Assembly: GCA_944990035.1 (NCBI GenBank)
Contig: CALYLX010000098.1
Location: 976,391 to 1,040,390 of the forward strand
Direction of reading: 5' to 3'
DNA from: Clitopilus passeckerianus
Taxonomy: Eukaryota > Basidiomycota > Agaricomycetes > Agaricales > Entolomataceae
DNA: 64,000 nt
In this document: piece after piece, positions 32,128 through 43,075 of the stretch
How the letters are laid out: every line of letters starts with the position of its first letter
Numbering within the stretch: the stretch's first letter is position 1
The notes under the pieces: generated by a model
Seen by the model: the letters and a program-made list of their open reading frames with translations, nothing else
Told to the model about the DNA's origin: nothing
Database searches by the model: none
Made by a program: the position numbers and the translations under genes

Positions 32128-33357
32128 TCAGTCCCGCTGCGTAGAGCGGTCACGAAGGATATTCCCGGCACCACCTCTACCATGGGATTCAGCTAAGCCA
32201 GGAGCATGGGCGTGATGCTCGACAGGAGGCTGCGACAAGGTGGAGATATTGGCAGCACCCCCTCTTCCAGTGGAGTGGCTAGGTTATGACTTAGCCACTA
32301 TCGACACATTAGAACGGTAGCTACTCACATTTCCTCGCGATGGTGATAGTTCTTCCTCTCCTCTTCGTCAGCGTTGAAGGCAGAAGGGCTGTTACCTCCA
32401 TGGACGATGTTACCCGCGCCACCTCTTCCAGTAGACCTGAACTGGGGGGTACCAGGGCCACCTGGGACGGTTTGGGGATCCCTGGATTTGGAGCGAGCAG
32501 TGATATTACCTGCACCACCTCGTCCGGTAGATTGCTATGAAGATAAATTTAGCTTAAGATATCTAAGAGGGAACCGATGACGTACGGGGGTATCTTGGTT
32601 AGCGGCAACATGGGCGCGAACAACTCGCTCTTCCTCGATAAGATCAGGTGTAGCAACGTTGCCTCGTACGTCCCGAGAGGGAGACCTCATGTTTCCGGCG
32701 CCGCCGCGTCCGATAGAGAAGCTCTGCAGTCGAAATGAGCCATGATCGCCGCAGAAGGTGAGAGATGGGAGTACTGACCCTCGGAGATTGAGTTGGGGCA
32801 GGCTCACGACCACGGGATGTAGAGAAATCATCTGGTCCATCGGCAGGCCTCGTACGAGAAGCAGAGGACTGGCGAATGTTTCCAGCTCCACCTCTACCAG
32901 AGGACTGTGAATTGGTTTCAATCAGAAACTAAAATTGGTTAGCGTTGACAAGAAACACGCACGAAGACTTCTCGACCACGAGACAAGGAGCGATCTGCAG
33001 CTGACATGGGGTTAGAAAGGCGTCACTGAAATTGAATAGAGAAGAGATAACGAGCAAATTCTGTTTATATAGCCCCGAATAACGGCATACGGGAATTGTA
33101 CGATAAGGCGGTGTATCCTTATCTTTGGGCTTATCTCCCAGGTCTGGTATCACTTAAAAGGGGACTTTCTGCTTACCAGCTCTTGATTTATCAATCGAGC
33201 TTGCCACTGAGTATGTGTCACTGTAATCATCTTCTCTGAGAGTTTCCGAGTCGCCAGAAAAGGTCCTGTTGAGTTTGGCCCCGAGCGCTGACAACGTTCC
33301 AGCGAAGGACCGGTTCCTTGTCGGTGAAGGTGAAGATGAGGGTCTTGCCGCGGCCAT
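32128..33357 (-). CDS. PAR32-like protein with six GRGGAGN repeats (DUF3602)
   Basis: The N-terminus (ARPSSSPSPTRNRSFAGTLS, LGAKLNRTFSGDSETLRE) is basic and Ser-rich. Six copies of a short motif follow: SSGRGGAGN, SIGRGGAGNM, STGRGGAGNI (twice), STGRGGAANI and SHGRGGAGNI, the last near the C-terminus (ILRDRSTQRD). This matches DUF3602, the family of yeast Par32. Par32 is a phosphoprotein, phosphorylated on rapamycin treatment, that inhibits ammonium transporters downstream of TORC1/Npr1. The linkers are disordered and rich in Ser, Arg and Pro. Four of the six repeats begin within a few codons of an intron acceptor. A role in nitrogen signalling is inferred only from the family. Confidence 0.8.
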
Positions 33358-34292
33358 TTTTGGTTGTCCTCCTTGGAATTTGGTGAGTTTTGTCGAGCCC
33401 TTTAATGAAAAGGCGGGAAAGGGATGGGGAAGGGTTCGTCGTTCTCGTCTCCAATGGCGTTTTTGCTAATTTTCGGAGTCTCACCGTTATGTTATTTAGA
33501 TCCGGCAGACTCCATTCAGTCAAGCACAATGTCATCCGCTCGCTGTTTCCATCTGTCTCCTAAGAAGCTGCAGCTAATTATACATGATAACAGTTCTGTC
33601 AACCCTTTACATCCGCTGCCCACGAGTGCCCATCCATTCGTTCAACTTTGCAACTTTGTTCTGTCTTCTCAACATCGGACCCAAGCTACCCAGACTTGTC
33701 TGCCAAATGAGGTACCAAAAATGCCAAGATGTGGGTGGGTTGATGTGCCTCTCTTTCTCGACGCTAGGAACAATTTTTTTCGACCTTATGACCTCCATAA
33801 CGGAATGAAATGATATCCACATGTCCTGAATCTATTACAGACAACCCTGATACTTCAGACTGGCTTTCGGACCACTTGGTGCCGGCGGATAACCTCGGTC
33901 TAACATGACAAGGTTGAGGGCTGTGCTTCTCTCAAGTTCTCTGTCCACATATCGGACCTCAGCCTCTTACGTTTACGACATCCTCTATATTCGTGCAGAT
34001 AGTAAATTATTATTGTATCGCGTGGTTTTCGTTAATGTCAATAAATAATAACGAGCCAAGGAACAAACATATATCAACGAAGGAACGAGAAAAATGGCAG
34101 AGAAAGGCGTAAAGTGACATGAAGTGATCGAAAGGGAATAAAATAGCGTGAAACACAAGATACCATACCGTTGATTATGCGAGAAAAGAGAATAATGACG
34201 ATACCCGAACGAAACGTGCTTTTGTAGTATGTACAAGATTCTGCTATGCAAGAACAGTCATCCGTTTTGTGCTCTTCTCGAGATCGAAGAAA
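33358..34292. other. Intergenic, no gene seen
   Basis: This 935 nt stretch lies upstream of the PAR32-like gene and downstream of the FHA gene. A 129-codon ORF (33424-33813, +) has no recognisable domain and unconvincing codon content. AT-rich sequence at 33990-34200 probably includes the FHA gene 3' UTR. Confidence 0.5.
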
Positions 34293-37137
34293 TCAAGACT
34301 GCGGCCGAACTCGCCACACTACAGCCGCTGCTGCTATTCCTAGCACCAGCACGCCGAGCGCTGTTTGGACCGGGAGGCCAGTCTGCAAAAAAGAGATCAG
34401 CATCAAGATGTTGTCAGGGAATGTCGGCACACAAACCTGATCGTCACGAGCAATAACGCCTTTATTAAAAATCACCTCCCCGTCGTCAGAGATCGAGCGA
34501 TTCGACTCCGAGCTCTTATCGGAGATGGATGGCGTAGGTAATGTTGCCGCGCCATCGTCCTTCCGCCGGATCCCAAGCACCGTGACCTCTTCTTCATCGT
34601 CATCTTCCTCGTGATCCCGTGAAGGTGAGCCTGGCCTGAAGTGCGCAATGCTCTTGCCCTTCTCCTTCAACAGGCTGGACTCAACCAGTGTGCCGTCCAA
34701 TTCAGGATCGATCTCCGCCTCACGCTCGACGCTCTTGCTTCTCGACGACCTGGATCTGCCCCTCCTTGAACCCGATTTCCTTCTCCGGGGCCGATTCGAA
34801 TCAGCTGAGAGGCTTCGTGGGCTCGGTGGTGTAACCAAACCACCAGTGTGCTTGGTCAAGTCACCGTTTGCAAGTAGGGCAAGCTCATGTCTCCTTCGCT
34901 CCTGATCCCGCTGGTCCCGTTCTTGCTCTCGTTGCTGCTGAAGTTGAAACGCAGCGGCGGCGGCACTCTGTAAGCTGGCCAGTTTCTCGAGCCCGGAATC
35001 CATCGTCCGCTTCTGTCCCTCCCATTGCTCGCGTGCAGCATTGAGGCGCTCACGCTCTTTGTCCCAATCTTCTTTGACGCTGCTCCATTGACCCTCCATT
35101 GCCTTCTTCCACTCCATGACCATCGCAGTCAGGCTTTCTCGCTCTTGATCACGTTCATCGGGGAGTGAGCTGGTTTTCTGTCGCTCAGGGGACGTAGGGG
35201 GAGAAGTTTGGGTCTCGACGTGGCTAGAGGCGGCGGCAGCTGCAGCTTCCTGACTAGCCTTGACCTGGGCCTCGAGTGAAGAGACCTTCGTTTCCAAAGC
35301 TTGGATCGTTGATTGAGCAGCAGCGTGTTGGGCTTCGAGGGACGACGTCAAAGCAACAAGCGCGGTGACCTGGTTGAGGACCTGTTCGATCATCTCATTG
35401 CTGGCACCGGAAGGTGTGCCGGTGGTAGCGACCTGGGAGAGAGGGGATGAGGCCGATGCTCGAGCATTGAGATGTTTACGAACATGGGAAGCAAAGTCCT
35501 CATCGCGCATGCCGAGATTGGTTGGCTCGGGTGTTCGAGGGCGACCAAGCTCTTTACTCCTTCTCCTGCGATCTTCTTCATCCTCGATGTCCTGGGATTC
35601 TTGTTCCAAGCGTCGTTCTTCTTCCCGCCTCTCGGCATCCTCTGAAAGGGATTCGGCCGTATGCTGTTCAGCATTACGATATCGCTCTTCTTCTTGGGCA
35701 TCGAGAGCAAGTTGCTCCTCGTCTTCTTCCTCCACTCGCTCAAGCTCGTGAGGCATGGCAGTCCCAACGCTTTCGTTATCGTCATCGTAATGAGAAGAAC
35801 CATCCTCCTCGTCCTCGAAGCCACCCGGAGGCTCCTCCCGCCGTTGTTTATGGTCCTCCATCTCCTGGTGCCTGGTTTCCATCATCTCGCGCAGCACTCG
35901 TATTTCCTGCTTGATAGTCTCTTGCTCGGCCAAAGCACCTTCTAACTCATGTATCTTCCCAACGTGCGACGTCAACGATGTCCGTGTGTCCCGCAGCTGG
36001 CTTTGGAGTTCAGCAAGCGCCGAGGCGGTTAATGCGGTCGATGGCGCAACCAAGGGCTGTTCGGGTGAACCGGCTTGGTTGTCTTGAGGGGCATGATGCT
36101 GGGGTGGTATATGTTGCGAAGTCCGCACAGGTGGAAGTACAGAGGGGTATGGAGGGAGGTTTTGGGGCTAATCGGGAGTTAGATAGAGGATTCTCCGAGA
36201 ATGATACTAAACATACCAAATTGCCGCCAAGGGTATCATTAATTTCGTGCATAGTACCAGTGAGGGTGTGAAGCTCTGCACCAGTCTCGCGGCTTTTTTG
36301 CAGTTCGGTTTGGAGTCGACTGAGTATATGGTCGAAAGTCAAACCGCTCTTGCCAGGCGGTCGCATGCTGCCACCCATGCCACCCATTCCGCTGAGGCCC
36401 TGTTGTGCCATTGGCGGTCGTTGCTGCCTATTTCCTTGCGAGAAGTTGAAGGCGCCAGCACCGTTGACGTTGGGGCCGCTTGGCCCTGGCTGAGTCAACA
36501 TTGTCGTTGAGCCAGCTTGAGAAGCAGGCTGATACTGTTGTGACTGCTGTTGGTGCTGTTCCGCCCGGGCAGCAACTTGAACATCCTGTTCAGTGAAGAC
36601 ACAGACCACACGAGCTGCGACTTTATGATGTATTATAGTTTTGTTGTCTTCTCCGACGATGTCGATACCGAATTCCTAAACACAACAAAATACCGGTAAA
36701 TTTCCTGCTAGAAAAGCGCCAACGGAACATGAGAAATGACATACAACTATGTCGTCGCTTTTGAGCTCGAAGGGTTCTGAAGCCGTCCCTTCTGGGCTGA
36801 GTCGTTCGCCGTTGATGAAAGTACCATTTGAGCTAGAAACGTCCTTGATGAATATCTAACGGGACCAAAAAAAGACGTTAATAGGTTCTTCGACGTCCAA
36901 GCAGTCTATACAGACCTTGCCCCCTTCTTCCCAGACCTCTGCGTGCGCTCTGCTCAGGACTTTCGAGTCGAAAAAGCCATTACGTTCACTTGGAGCCGAC
37001 TTTGCGTTTGTTTGACGGCCGATTTTCACTCGCTGCTGAGCACCACTTGAATTATGAAGAGCTATATGCTTTGGAATGAAAGAGTCGTTCAGAGGGTAGA
37101 GGTAGAGGGCGGGATACGGCTGTATGGGGGCGGGCAT
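34293..37137 (-). CDS. FHA-domain, coiled-coil, tail-anchored protein (SLMAP/Far9/PRO45-like STRIPAK subunit)
   Basis: Residues about 10-130 form an FHA phosphothreonine-binding domain. [11 protein letters not shown] supplies the conserved Gly-Arg, [14 protein letters not shown] the SRxHA, and [18 protein letters not shown] the NG loop. A Gln/Gly/Pro-rich linker is followed by long coiled coils ([55 protein letters not shown]). An Arg/Ser-rich stretch ([19 protein letters not shown]) follows. The protein ends with a hydrophobic segment ([19 protein letters not shown]) and a few basic residues. This FHA, coiled-coil, C-terminal TM order is that of SLMAP, yeast Far9/Vps64 and Sordaria PRO45. 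These anchor the STRIPAK kinase-phosphatase complex to the ER and nuclear envelope, where it controls hyphal fusion and sexual development. Introns fall inside the FHA domain. Confidence 0.8.
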
Positions 37138-37297
37138 GATGATGGCAGCAGCTGGCAGTCTTGGTGACTCTCACAGTCAAAGTTGACAAACAGAGCTAAC
37201 CCTAACCTTACACGAAGGAGTCATGTGGTTCATCATTAATAACACGTGAGTAACAATTTCTATATGCAGTAAGATAATCCTAGGGTATATTCGACGT

Positions 37298-38651
37298 TCA
37301 AAGCAAGCTCAGGAGCTTCATAAAGCCCAAAATACATCCACCAGAGATGATGGGTAGTGTAAGATTATCGTCTAGAGATCCAAGGTCTGAAACGTGGAAT
37401 GTCAGAGTCAATTCAAGGAAAACATGTGCAAATAAAATTTACCTAGTGCCTCAGCCACACCGCTGACAAGTCCCGCGACTGCGCTAATGGCGCTTAGCCC
37501 AACCCAGCCGCCAGAGCTAAACCCACTCAACCCAACCTTTGAAAAGAGGGAAGCAGCCCCACTGACACCGCTTTCCCACTGCCATGTGCAGTCTGTGCCT
37601 CCAAATCGAACAGGTGCTACCCATCCCCAAAAGGTAAAGGCGATGAGTGCACCCGTGATTGTCGCAGCAATAAAGCCAGCCAGTGACTTCCGCGGTGCAA
37701 GTGGAAGTCCAAGTACAGGAGTCCTGGTTGGTAGCCGAGGAGTTCTGTAGCCAAACATCCTGCCAAAGGTCGAGGCTGTGGTATCAGCCCACGATAATCT
37801 AGCAGTGACGTCCAATGAGTCAAGGTGTTAAAAGGGACTGAATGAACAGCATACATGAGAATCGCAACAGTGGCAACGTCTAGAGGATAGAAACTGAGGG
37901 CAAAGTTGACGCCGAGAATGTACCAGATGACGCCATTTGACTTTTTCTGGTAAGAGTAAACACTCAATCAGCACGAAAATAAGGTGCCAAAGGCAACTAA
38001 AAACATACCTTTTCGCTCTCGCGCATGAGGAACCCGAGAAATTTCTCATAGATACGTTCGAACCGGGGGTATCTCAGCCTGATAATATCGGCCGGCACAA
38101 TCACACAGAGTGCTGTCCAGAGAACAAGGATAACCGCAGTGGGATCTCTCTCCGAAACATAGAGATACACTGTGAAAAAGCCTGGAATAAATTGGTTAGG
38201 CAGTGGGGCAGTATATCACAATCTACTACTCACCAATGGATGAATGTAGGGCTTTTCTTGGGATTTCCCAATCAATTTTAGCAGGTGGGCCCGTCAATGG
38301 GTTAGAAGGGCCTGAGTGGCCATTCGTAAGTGCACCGTTCTGGTGCCCATTCATATCTTTCGTGCTACCATTGAGATGTTCTTCCACCTCGCTCAAGTCA
38401 TTAGATTCTTCTTCCATGTCTACACTGTCGAGATGTCCGAATCCTTCAAGCGTCCTTATGACTTTTCTTGTTATTTTCTGAACACCTCCCGACTCTTGCG
38501 ACAGTGGCGTGGCGGCAGCGAAGGCGACAATGGGAGAAGGTGAGCGTTTACTGCTGGATCGTGTTGAGGCTGTGGATTGTGAGCGCCGCCGCCGCGAGGG
38601 AACCGGAGATGAGTCGTGTGAATAGGCCTGCACAGGGTCGCGCGAGGGCAT
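37298..38651 (-). CDS. DGK1: CTP-dependent diacylglycerol kinase Dgk1
   Basis: A disordered basic/Ser N-terminus (SRRRRSQSTASTRSSSKRSP) precedes a membrane domain with several TM segments (DPTAVILVLWTALCVIVPAD, GVIWYILGVNFALSFYPLDV, AGFIAATITGALIAFTFWGW, GGWVGLSAISAVAGLVSG). SWADTTASTFGRMFGYRTP matches the CTP-transferase-like signature shared by Dgk1 and phosphatidate cytidylyltransferases. RYPRFERIYEKFLGFLMRE is the conserved family loop. The C-terminus is DNLTLPIISGGCILGFM. Yeast Dgk1 sits in the nuclear/ER membrane and makes phosphatidic acid from diacylglycerol using CTP, opposing the lipin Pah1. At least four introns are present. It is divergent from the BuGZ gene, with 273 nt between start codons. 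Confidence 0.88.
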
Positions 38652-38924
38652 CTGAAGGACTGGCTAGCAGAAGGGCGAATAGTGCTGCTGTTCAGCGCGA
38701 CGCGGACAGGCTGAGATGTGGTCGTTACGCGGAGAGCTTGGAAAAAGCGCTGCAGACCCTATCGTTGGCGAAAAGCGTTTGACTGTGCTCGGCCGGTTGA
38801 AGGTGTCATCAAACAAACATGCACAAGCAAAGGCCGCCGCTCACGTGCATCATCTTCCCCACGTGTCAAGTAAACCTTTTTGACTTCAACGACGACCGCA
38901 GCGACGAGCAACTGATTCGTAGCA

Positions 38925-40287
38925 ATGGGAAAGAAGAAGAATAAGCAGGTGCGTGGACATACCTTGTTTGAAAACTTATCTCTAACTCTTTCATAGATTA
39001 TCCGCCCATGGTGCTGGTACTGTGAACGCGAATTCGAGGATGAAAAGGGTTTGTATTCCTTTCTTATCATGTTCTCTCAAAGTGCTGATCAATAGCTTTA
39101 CAGTCCTTATGCAGCACCAGAAAGCAAAGCACTTTAAATGTAATATGTGCCCCCGTCGCCTGAATACAGCAGGTGGCCTAGCTGTGCATATTCAACAAGT
39201 CCACAAACTTGAGCCCGAAAAGTATGTCGCGCCATCATATTCCTTTTGTCCCGTTTTCTGACCTGACCTTACAGCTTACCTCGTATTGAAAATGCCCTTC
39301 CAGGAAGGGATGGCTATGAAGTTGAAATCTTTGGCATGGTCGGTATTCCCGCCCCCGACGTTGCCGATTACAAACGCAGGAAAGAAATTGAGCTCGGCCT
39401 TTCCGCTGGCTCGATCTCACAGCCACCTCAGAAGCGCCCAAAGATTGAAAACAAGCCATTGAGTGAACAAGAGCTAGCAGCACAGTTGGCGGCGCATAAA
39501 GCACTCATGGGTCTTACTGTACCCGAACCTGGTCCATCCTCTGCATCCCCAGATGCAAGCGCAGGGGGTGTTTACGGTGCACCTCCTCAGTCCTATGCTG
39601 CACCCCCTGTTCCGATGTCATCAGTACCACCCCCGGGATCAGCACCTCCAATGCCACCCCCAGGAATGTTTGCAAGCCCCCCTCCTCCAGGTGCATTCCC
39701 AGGTGGACCTCCGCCCTTTCCCCCATTCATGCCGGGAATGCCTCCCCCAATGCCAGGCATGCCTCTTCCGCCTTTCCCACCTGGTATGGCTCCCATGATC
39801 CCCCCTCCTGGAATGTCACCGCCACCTCCAATTGGAGCACCAAGCTTTGTCCCAGCGGCAGCTTCACCTCTTCCCCCTTTTGCCCCGCCCCCGGGTGCCT
39901 TCCCTCCCGGCCCTGCGCCAATAGCTCAGCCGCACCCACAGCAACTTCCAGTGCACCCACCACCTCCCAGTATAACGACTACACCGCCTCAAGCCAAGCC
40001 TGACACACCTGCTACCAGTCGCTCTGCACGACTTGTTCTCCCTAACCCTAGCTTAGCACAAGAGAACCCGGCTTTCAAGAAAGCCACAAGTCTGAAATGG
40101 GGAGATGCGAACTTCTCACCTGTATGTCCTCTATCTAAGTCTTCCGATTGCATATAACTGATTTCATTTGCAGGAGGAACACCGTGCCATTCATCCTCGC
40201 TATTTTGCTGAGAAAGAGAATTTCGCTGACTCAACGGGAGACGAACCAAGGGGAAAGAAGAGGAAAAAGGCGGAGGATTTCCTCTAA
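38925..40287 (+). CDS. BuGZ/ZNF207-like C2H2 zinc-finger protein
   Basis: Exon 1 encodes MGKKKNKQ. Two C2H2 fingers follow after splicing: [15 protein letters not shown] with [13 protein letters not shown], then [20 protein letters not shown]. Next is the family block [20 protein letters not shown]. This is nearly colinear with human ZNF207/BuGZ, a spindle-assembly protein that binds Bub3 and microtubules. The middle is a long Pro/Gly/Met-rich low-complexity region ([19 protein letters not shown]), consistent with the phase-separating region of BuGZ. The Lys-rich end ([12 protein letters not shown]) may be a nuclear localisation signal. I did not identify a clear GLEBS Bub3-binding motif. Fungal orthologues are poorly studied. 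Confidence 0.85.
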
Positions 40288-40948
40288 TTGTAACAGTGGC
40301 AGCGATTCGTTAGTCGGACTCCCTCCTTGAGCCCTAGTTTGGCGTTTGACGTATGCCATACCTTGACAGGCGGCAATATCGAAGATAATTTTGACCGAGA
40401 TTCCATAACGTCCGTCCCCTCTCTTTTTTGAGATCGTTGCTTATTGGACCTTTCACCCTGATATAACAACACTTTACAAATGGGTAAGGTGAAATGCCAA
40501 ACCAACATGTGGCCCACCAACGTCTTTCTGCTTTCTTCCGCCTGTACTTGTAGAGACTACGGTCGGTCTTCATTCTTCCTTTACCGGGTTCGACTTTGCA
40601 GGCCATACGATGCAAGGTTTGTGTTTTGTATTGGCGTATTGATACCGGGAATAGCAGAAATATTAAATCCACGAAATTGTCAAATCGTGTCTCCTAAGAC
40701 TACAATTCCTTGTGAGTTTCGTTGTGAGCGTGCAAATGACATGCCCAATCGGGATGTTCAAATAGAAAATTTTGAAATGAAAGCAAGTCAATACCGCCCT
40801 ATGAATTTAACTAAACAGCTAAAATACAACAATAAGGTAAATTATACATAAGGATAACACTACTGGTTGTATTGGCTCCCAAGAAAAATTGCAAAACCCT
40901 TGCCTTCCAATGAGAAAGTAAAAAGAAGTCCTCAAGAAAAATAATATT
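40288..40948. other. Convergent intergenic region, no gene seen
   Basis: This 661 nt stretch lies between the stops of BuGZ (+) and the SPX-RING gene (-). A 123-codon ORF at 40480-40851 has no recognisable feature. The rest is AT-rich and presumably holds the two 3' UTRs. Confidence 0.5.
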
Positions 40949-42835
40949 TTACATGATCAGACATGACTGATCAGGATCAACTCCCATTTCCTCTAGTTCT
41001 TCCCGAGCAGCTTCCTTCTCATTTTGCTTCAGCTTCTCTTTGGCCTCAATCGGGAACCAGTCCTGCATGAAGTTCAGCAACGCCCAGTCCACGTTTGCTA
41101 GAATACAGCCATCAGCGACAAGAATGAACTTGAGGTAGTCACAACGTACTTCGGTCAGCCGTTAAAACACATGGCGCTCTGCACATAGGGCAATTGGACT
41201 TCCCTCTCTTCTGCATTTTAACAAGGCATCTGACGCAAAATAAGTGACCGCAGGTCAACCTGATTGGCTTGAAAGCGATGCTGGTGCAGATCAAACAAGC
41301 ATAATCGTCCAAGTGGGGTATCACTGGAAGAAGAACCTCTCCTATCGCCTGGACGAATATTCGAGGAAGAGAAGAACGGGTCTTGGGGATGAGCGCATCT
41401 GCTGGTAGGGGGAGGGAAGTGCGCTTGGTATGCTTCTTAAGGATCTTGCGCGTTGCTTCTGAGTTGGCAAATTGGAACTGGTTCACGGCGAATTCCGTCA
41501 ACTAATGTCTGGTAAGGGAAAAGCAAATGGACGCACCTTCTTCACATTGAGAATAAGCAGGTTAAGCTCTAAAAAGCTTTCCAGAGCTGCGCGACTGGAT
41601 TTAAGCTTCAACTTCCGGCTATCGCCCAAACCCCTCTGAGTAACCCTCTCTGCAAAGGCAGATAACCTCTTCTCCGTGTCCTCGAGCGACCTCTCCCCCC
41701 TATCCATCTCATGCACGCTCTCAAAAACCTCCGCTTCTACATATAGCTGGAAGATCTCTCGCCATGAATATAGGTCACTCTGGATCATCTTTAGTATCGT
41801 TCTCAAAAAAGCAATGTGATCACTTACCTTTGCATGGGCAACATTATGAACAGACCATGGATGAGAACTCAGGGCGGAATGCGCCTTGAAGCCTGCTGTC
41901 GTCTGCGAGACGGGGCGTGCAGCATCGGCAATAGTATTGGACAGTTTTGTCAGGGTATCGACGAAGTCCGATTGCACGGTAGCCATATGATTGGAAAGCT
42001 GCTCCAGAGCATTCGAAAGGGTATTGAAAAAGAGAAGGTCAGCAGTCAGTCGGATGACTACTTCGTTCTTAGTTTGGTTGGAGTCAATGATTATTGTGTC
42101 TTCTTCCGTGAGATCCGTATTGCTAACAGTATGAGATGTTTAGAAGAGAATGTTGCAAGGAGGAGAAGATGGATGTACCTTGGATTGTCGTGCTCCCCAA
42201 CCTGAAGGATTGGCGTTCGCCCAGGTTTTTGCTCCTCAACTGTGACTTCTTGAGGCCCGCTAGACGGTGAATTCTTCTGGAGGGCCCACAGTAGGCTTAT
42301 ACGTGGCTGATCGTTCTTGTCATCGTCCCTAGTGTGCGTCTTTGACTCCACCTCCGCGTCGTCCCTTGAACTCGGTGTTTCATCTTCCAGAGTCAACGGC
42401 GACGAAGATTCTGTTTCGGTGGTCGGAACCTCCAACCAAAGCTTCAGGTGTGGCTCCGGATGCCCTGATTCCGTCGATAACTCGTAGACCACCTTTGCCA
42501 AGTGGGATTGCCCAAATTTGGTGTGGTCAGACGCTTGGGCGTCATGCTGGTTGGAGCTTCCTTCAAGTGTGTCTTTACGATGGGCTTCAGAGAGCTCGTC
42601 AACTTCGTCCTTGCTCTTCTCTAGATGTTCTTGTAATAATGTTGGACTAAGGCCGAGCGAAGAGAGCTCGCGGACAATTTGATTAATGAGTTTTTTCAGC
42701 TAATGAACAATGATCGGTCAGAACGAGGCTTAATAGACAAAATGGATCACATACCTGCCTATACTGAATTGCATTCTCCCTTAGCTCTATAGGCAAGCTT
42801 GATAGCAGTTGAGCGTAAGTTTTAGAAAAGTGCAT
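40949..42835 (-). CDS. SPX-RING ubiquitin ligase
   Basis: The N-terminus (MHFSKTYAQLLSSLP, YRQLKKLINQIVRELSS) is the start of an SPX domain, the inositol-pyrophosphate and phosphate sensor module. It is interrupted by a long disordered acidic insert (VPTTETESSSPLTLEDETP). The rest of SPX resumes as LTADLLFFNTLSNALEQL and LEDTEKRLSAFAERVTQRG, then FLELNLLILNVKKF. Near the C-terminus is a RING: YACLICTSIAFKPIRLTCGH, then LFCVRCLVKM and NCPMCRAP, with all C3HC4 ligands present. The tail is helical (FPIEAKEKLKQNEKEAAREE). This layout matches the fungal SPX-RING (RING-14) family. The role in phosphate-linked ubiquitination is inferred from domains. Confidence 0.88.
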
Positions 42836-43075
42836 GAATAGCTCGGGATGATTACAAGCCTAGTGATCGCCGCCTTCATCGCCGACGAACGTGCTTTATA
42901 GGAGCCAATCAGATCACGTCGTTCGAGTCATGGTAAGTCTCTCCAAAAAAAGTTCAGCAGAAATGGACGTTCGTTTTGGTATGCTAGAGTACAATCGTAT
43001 AAGCTACAATGTGCAGTGCTGATATCCCAAGGGATGTATAGAATAAATAGCATGTTGTCGTAAGAGATATTGTCG

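Noticed and set aside
33424..33813. 129-codon ATG ORF upstream of the PAR32-like gene
   Set aside because: No similarity recognised and it lies over the expected promoter. Probably chance.
40480..40851. 123-codon ATG ORF in the convergent intergenic region
   Set aside because: No domain, unusual composition, and located where two 3' UTRs are expected.
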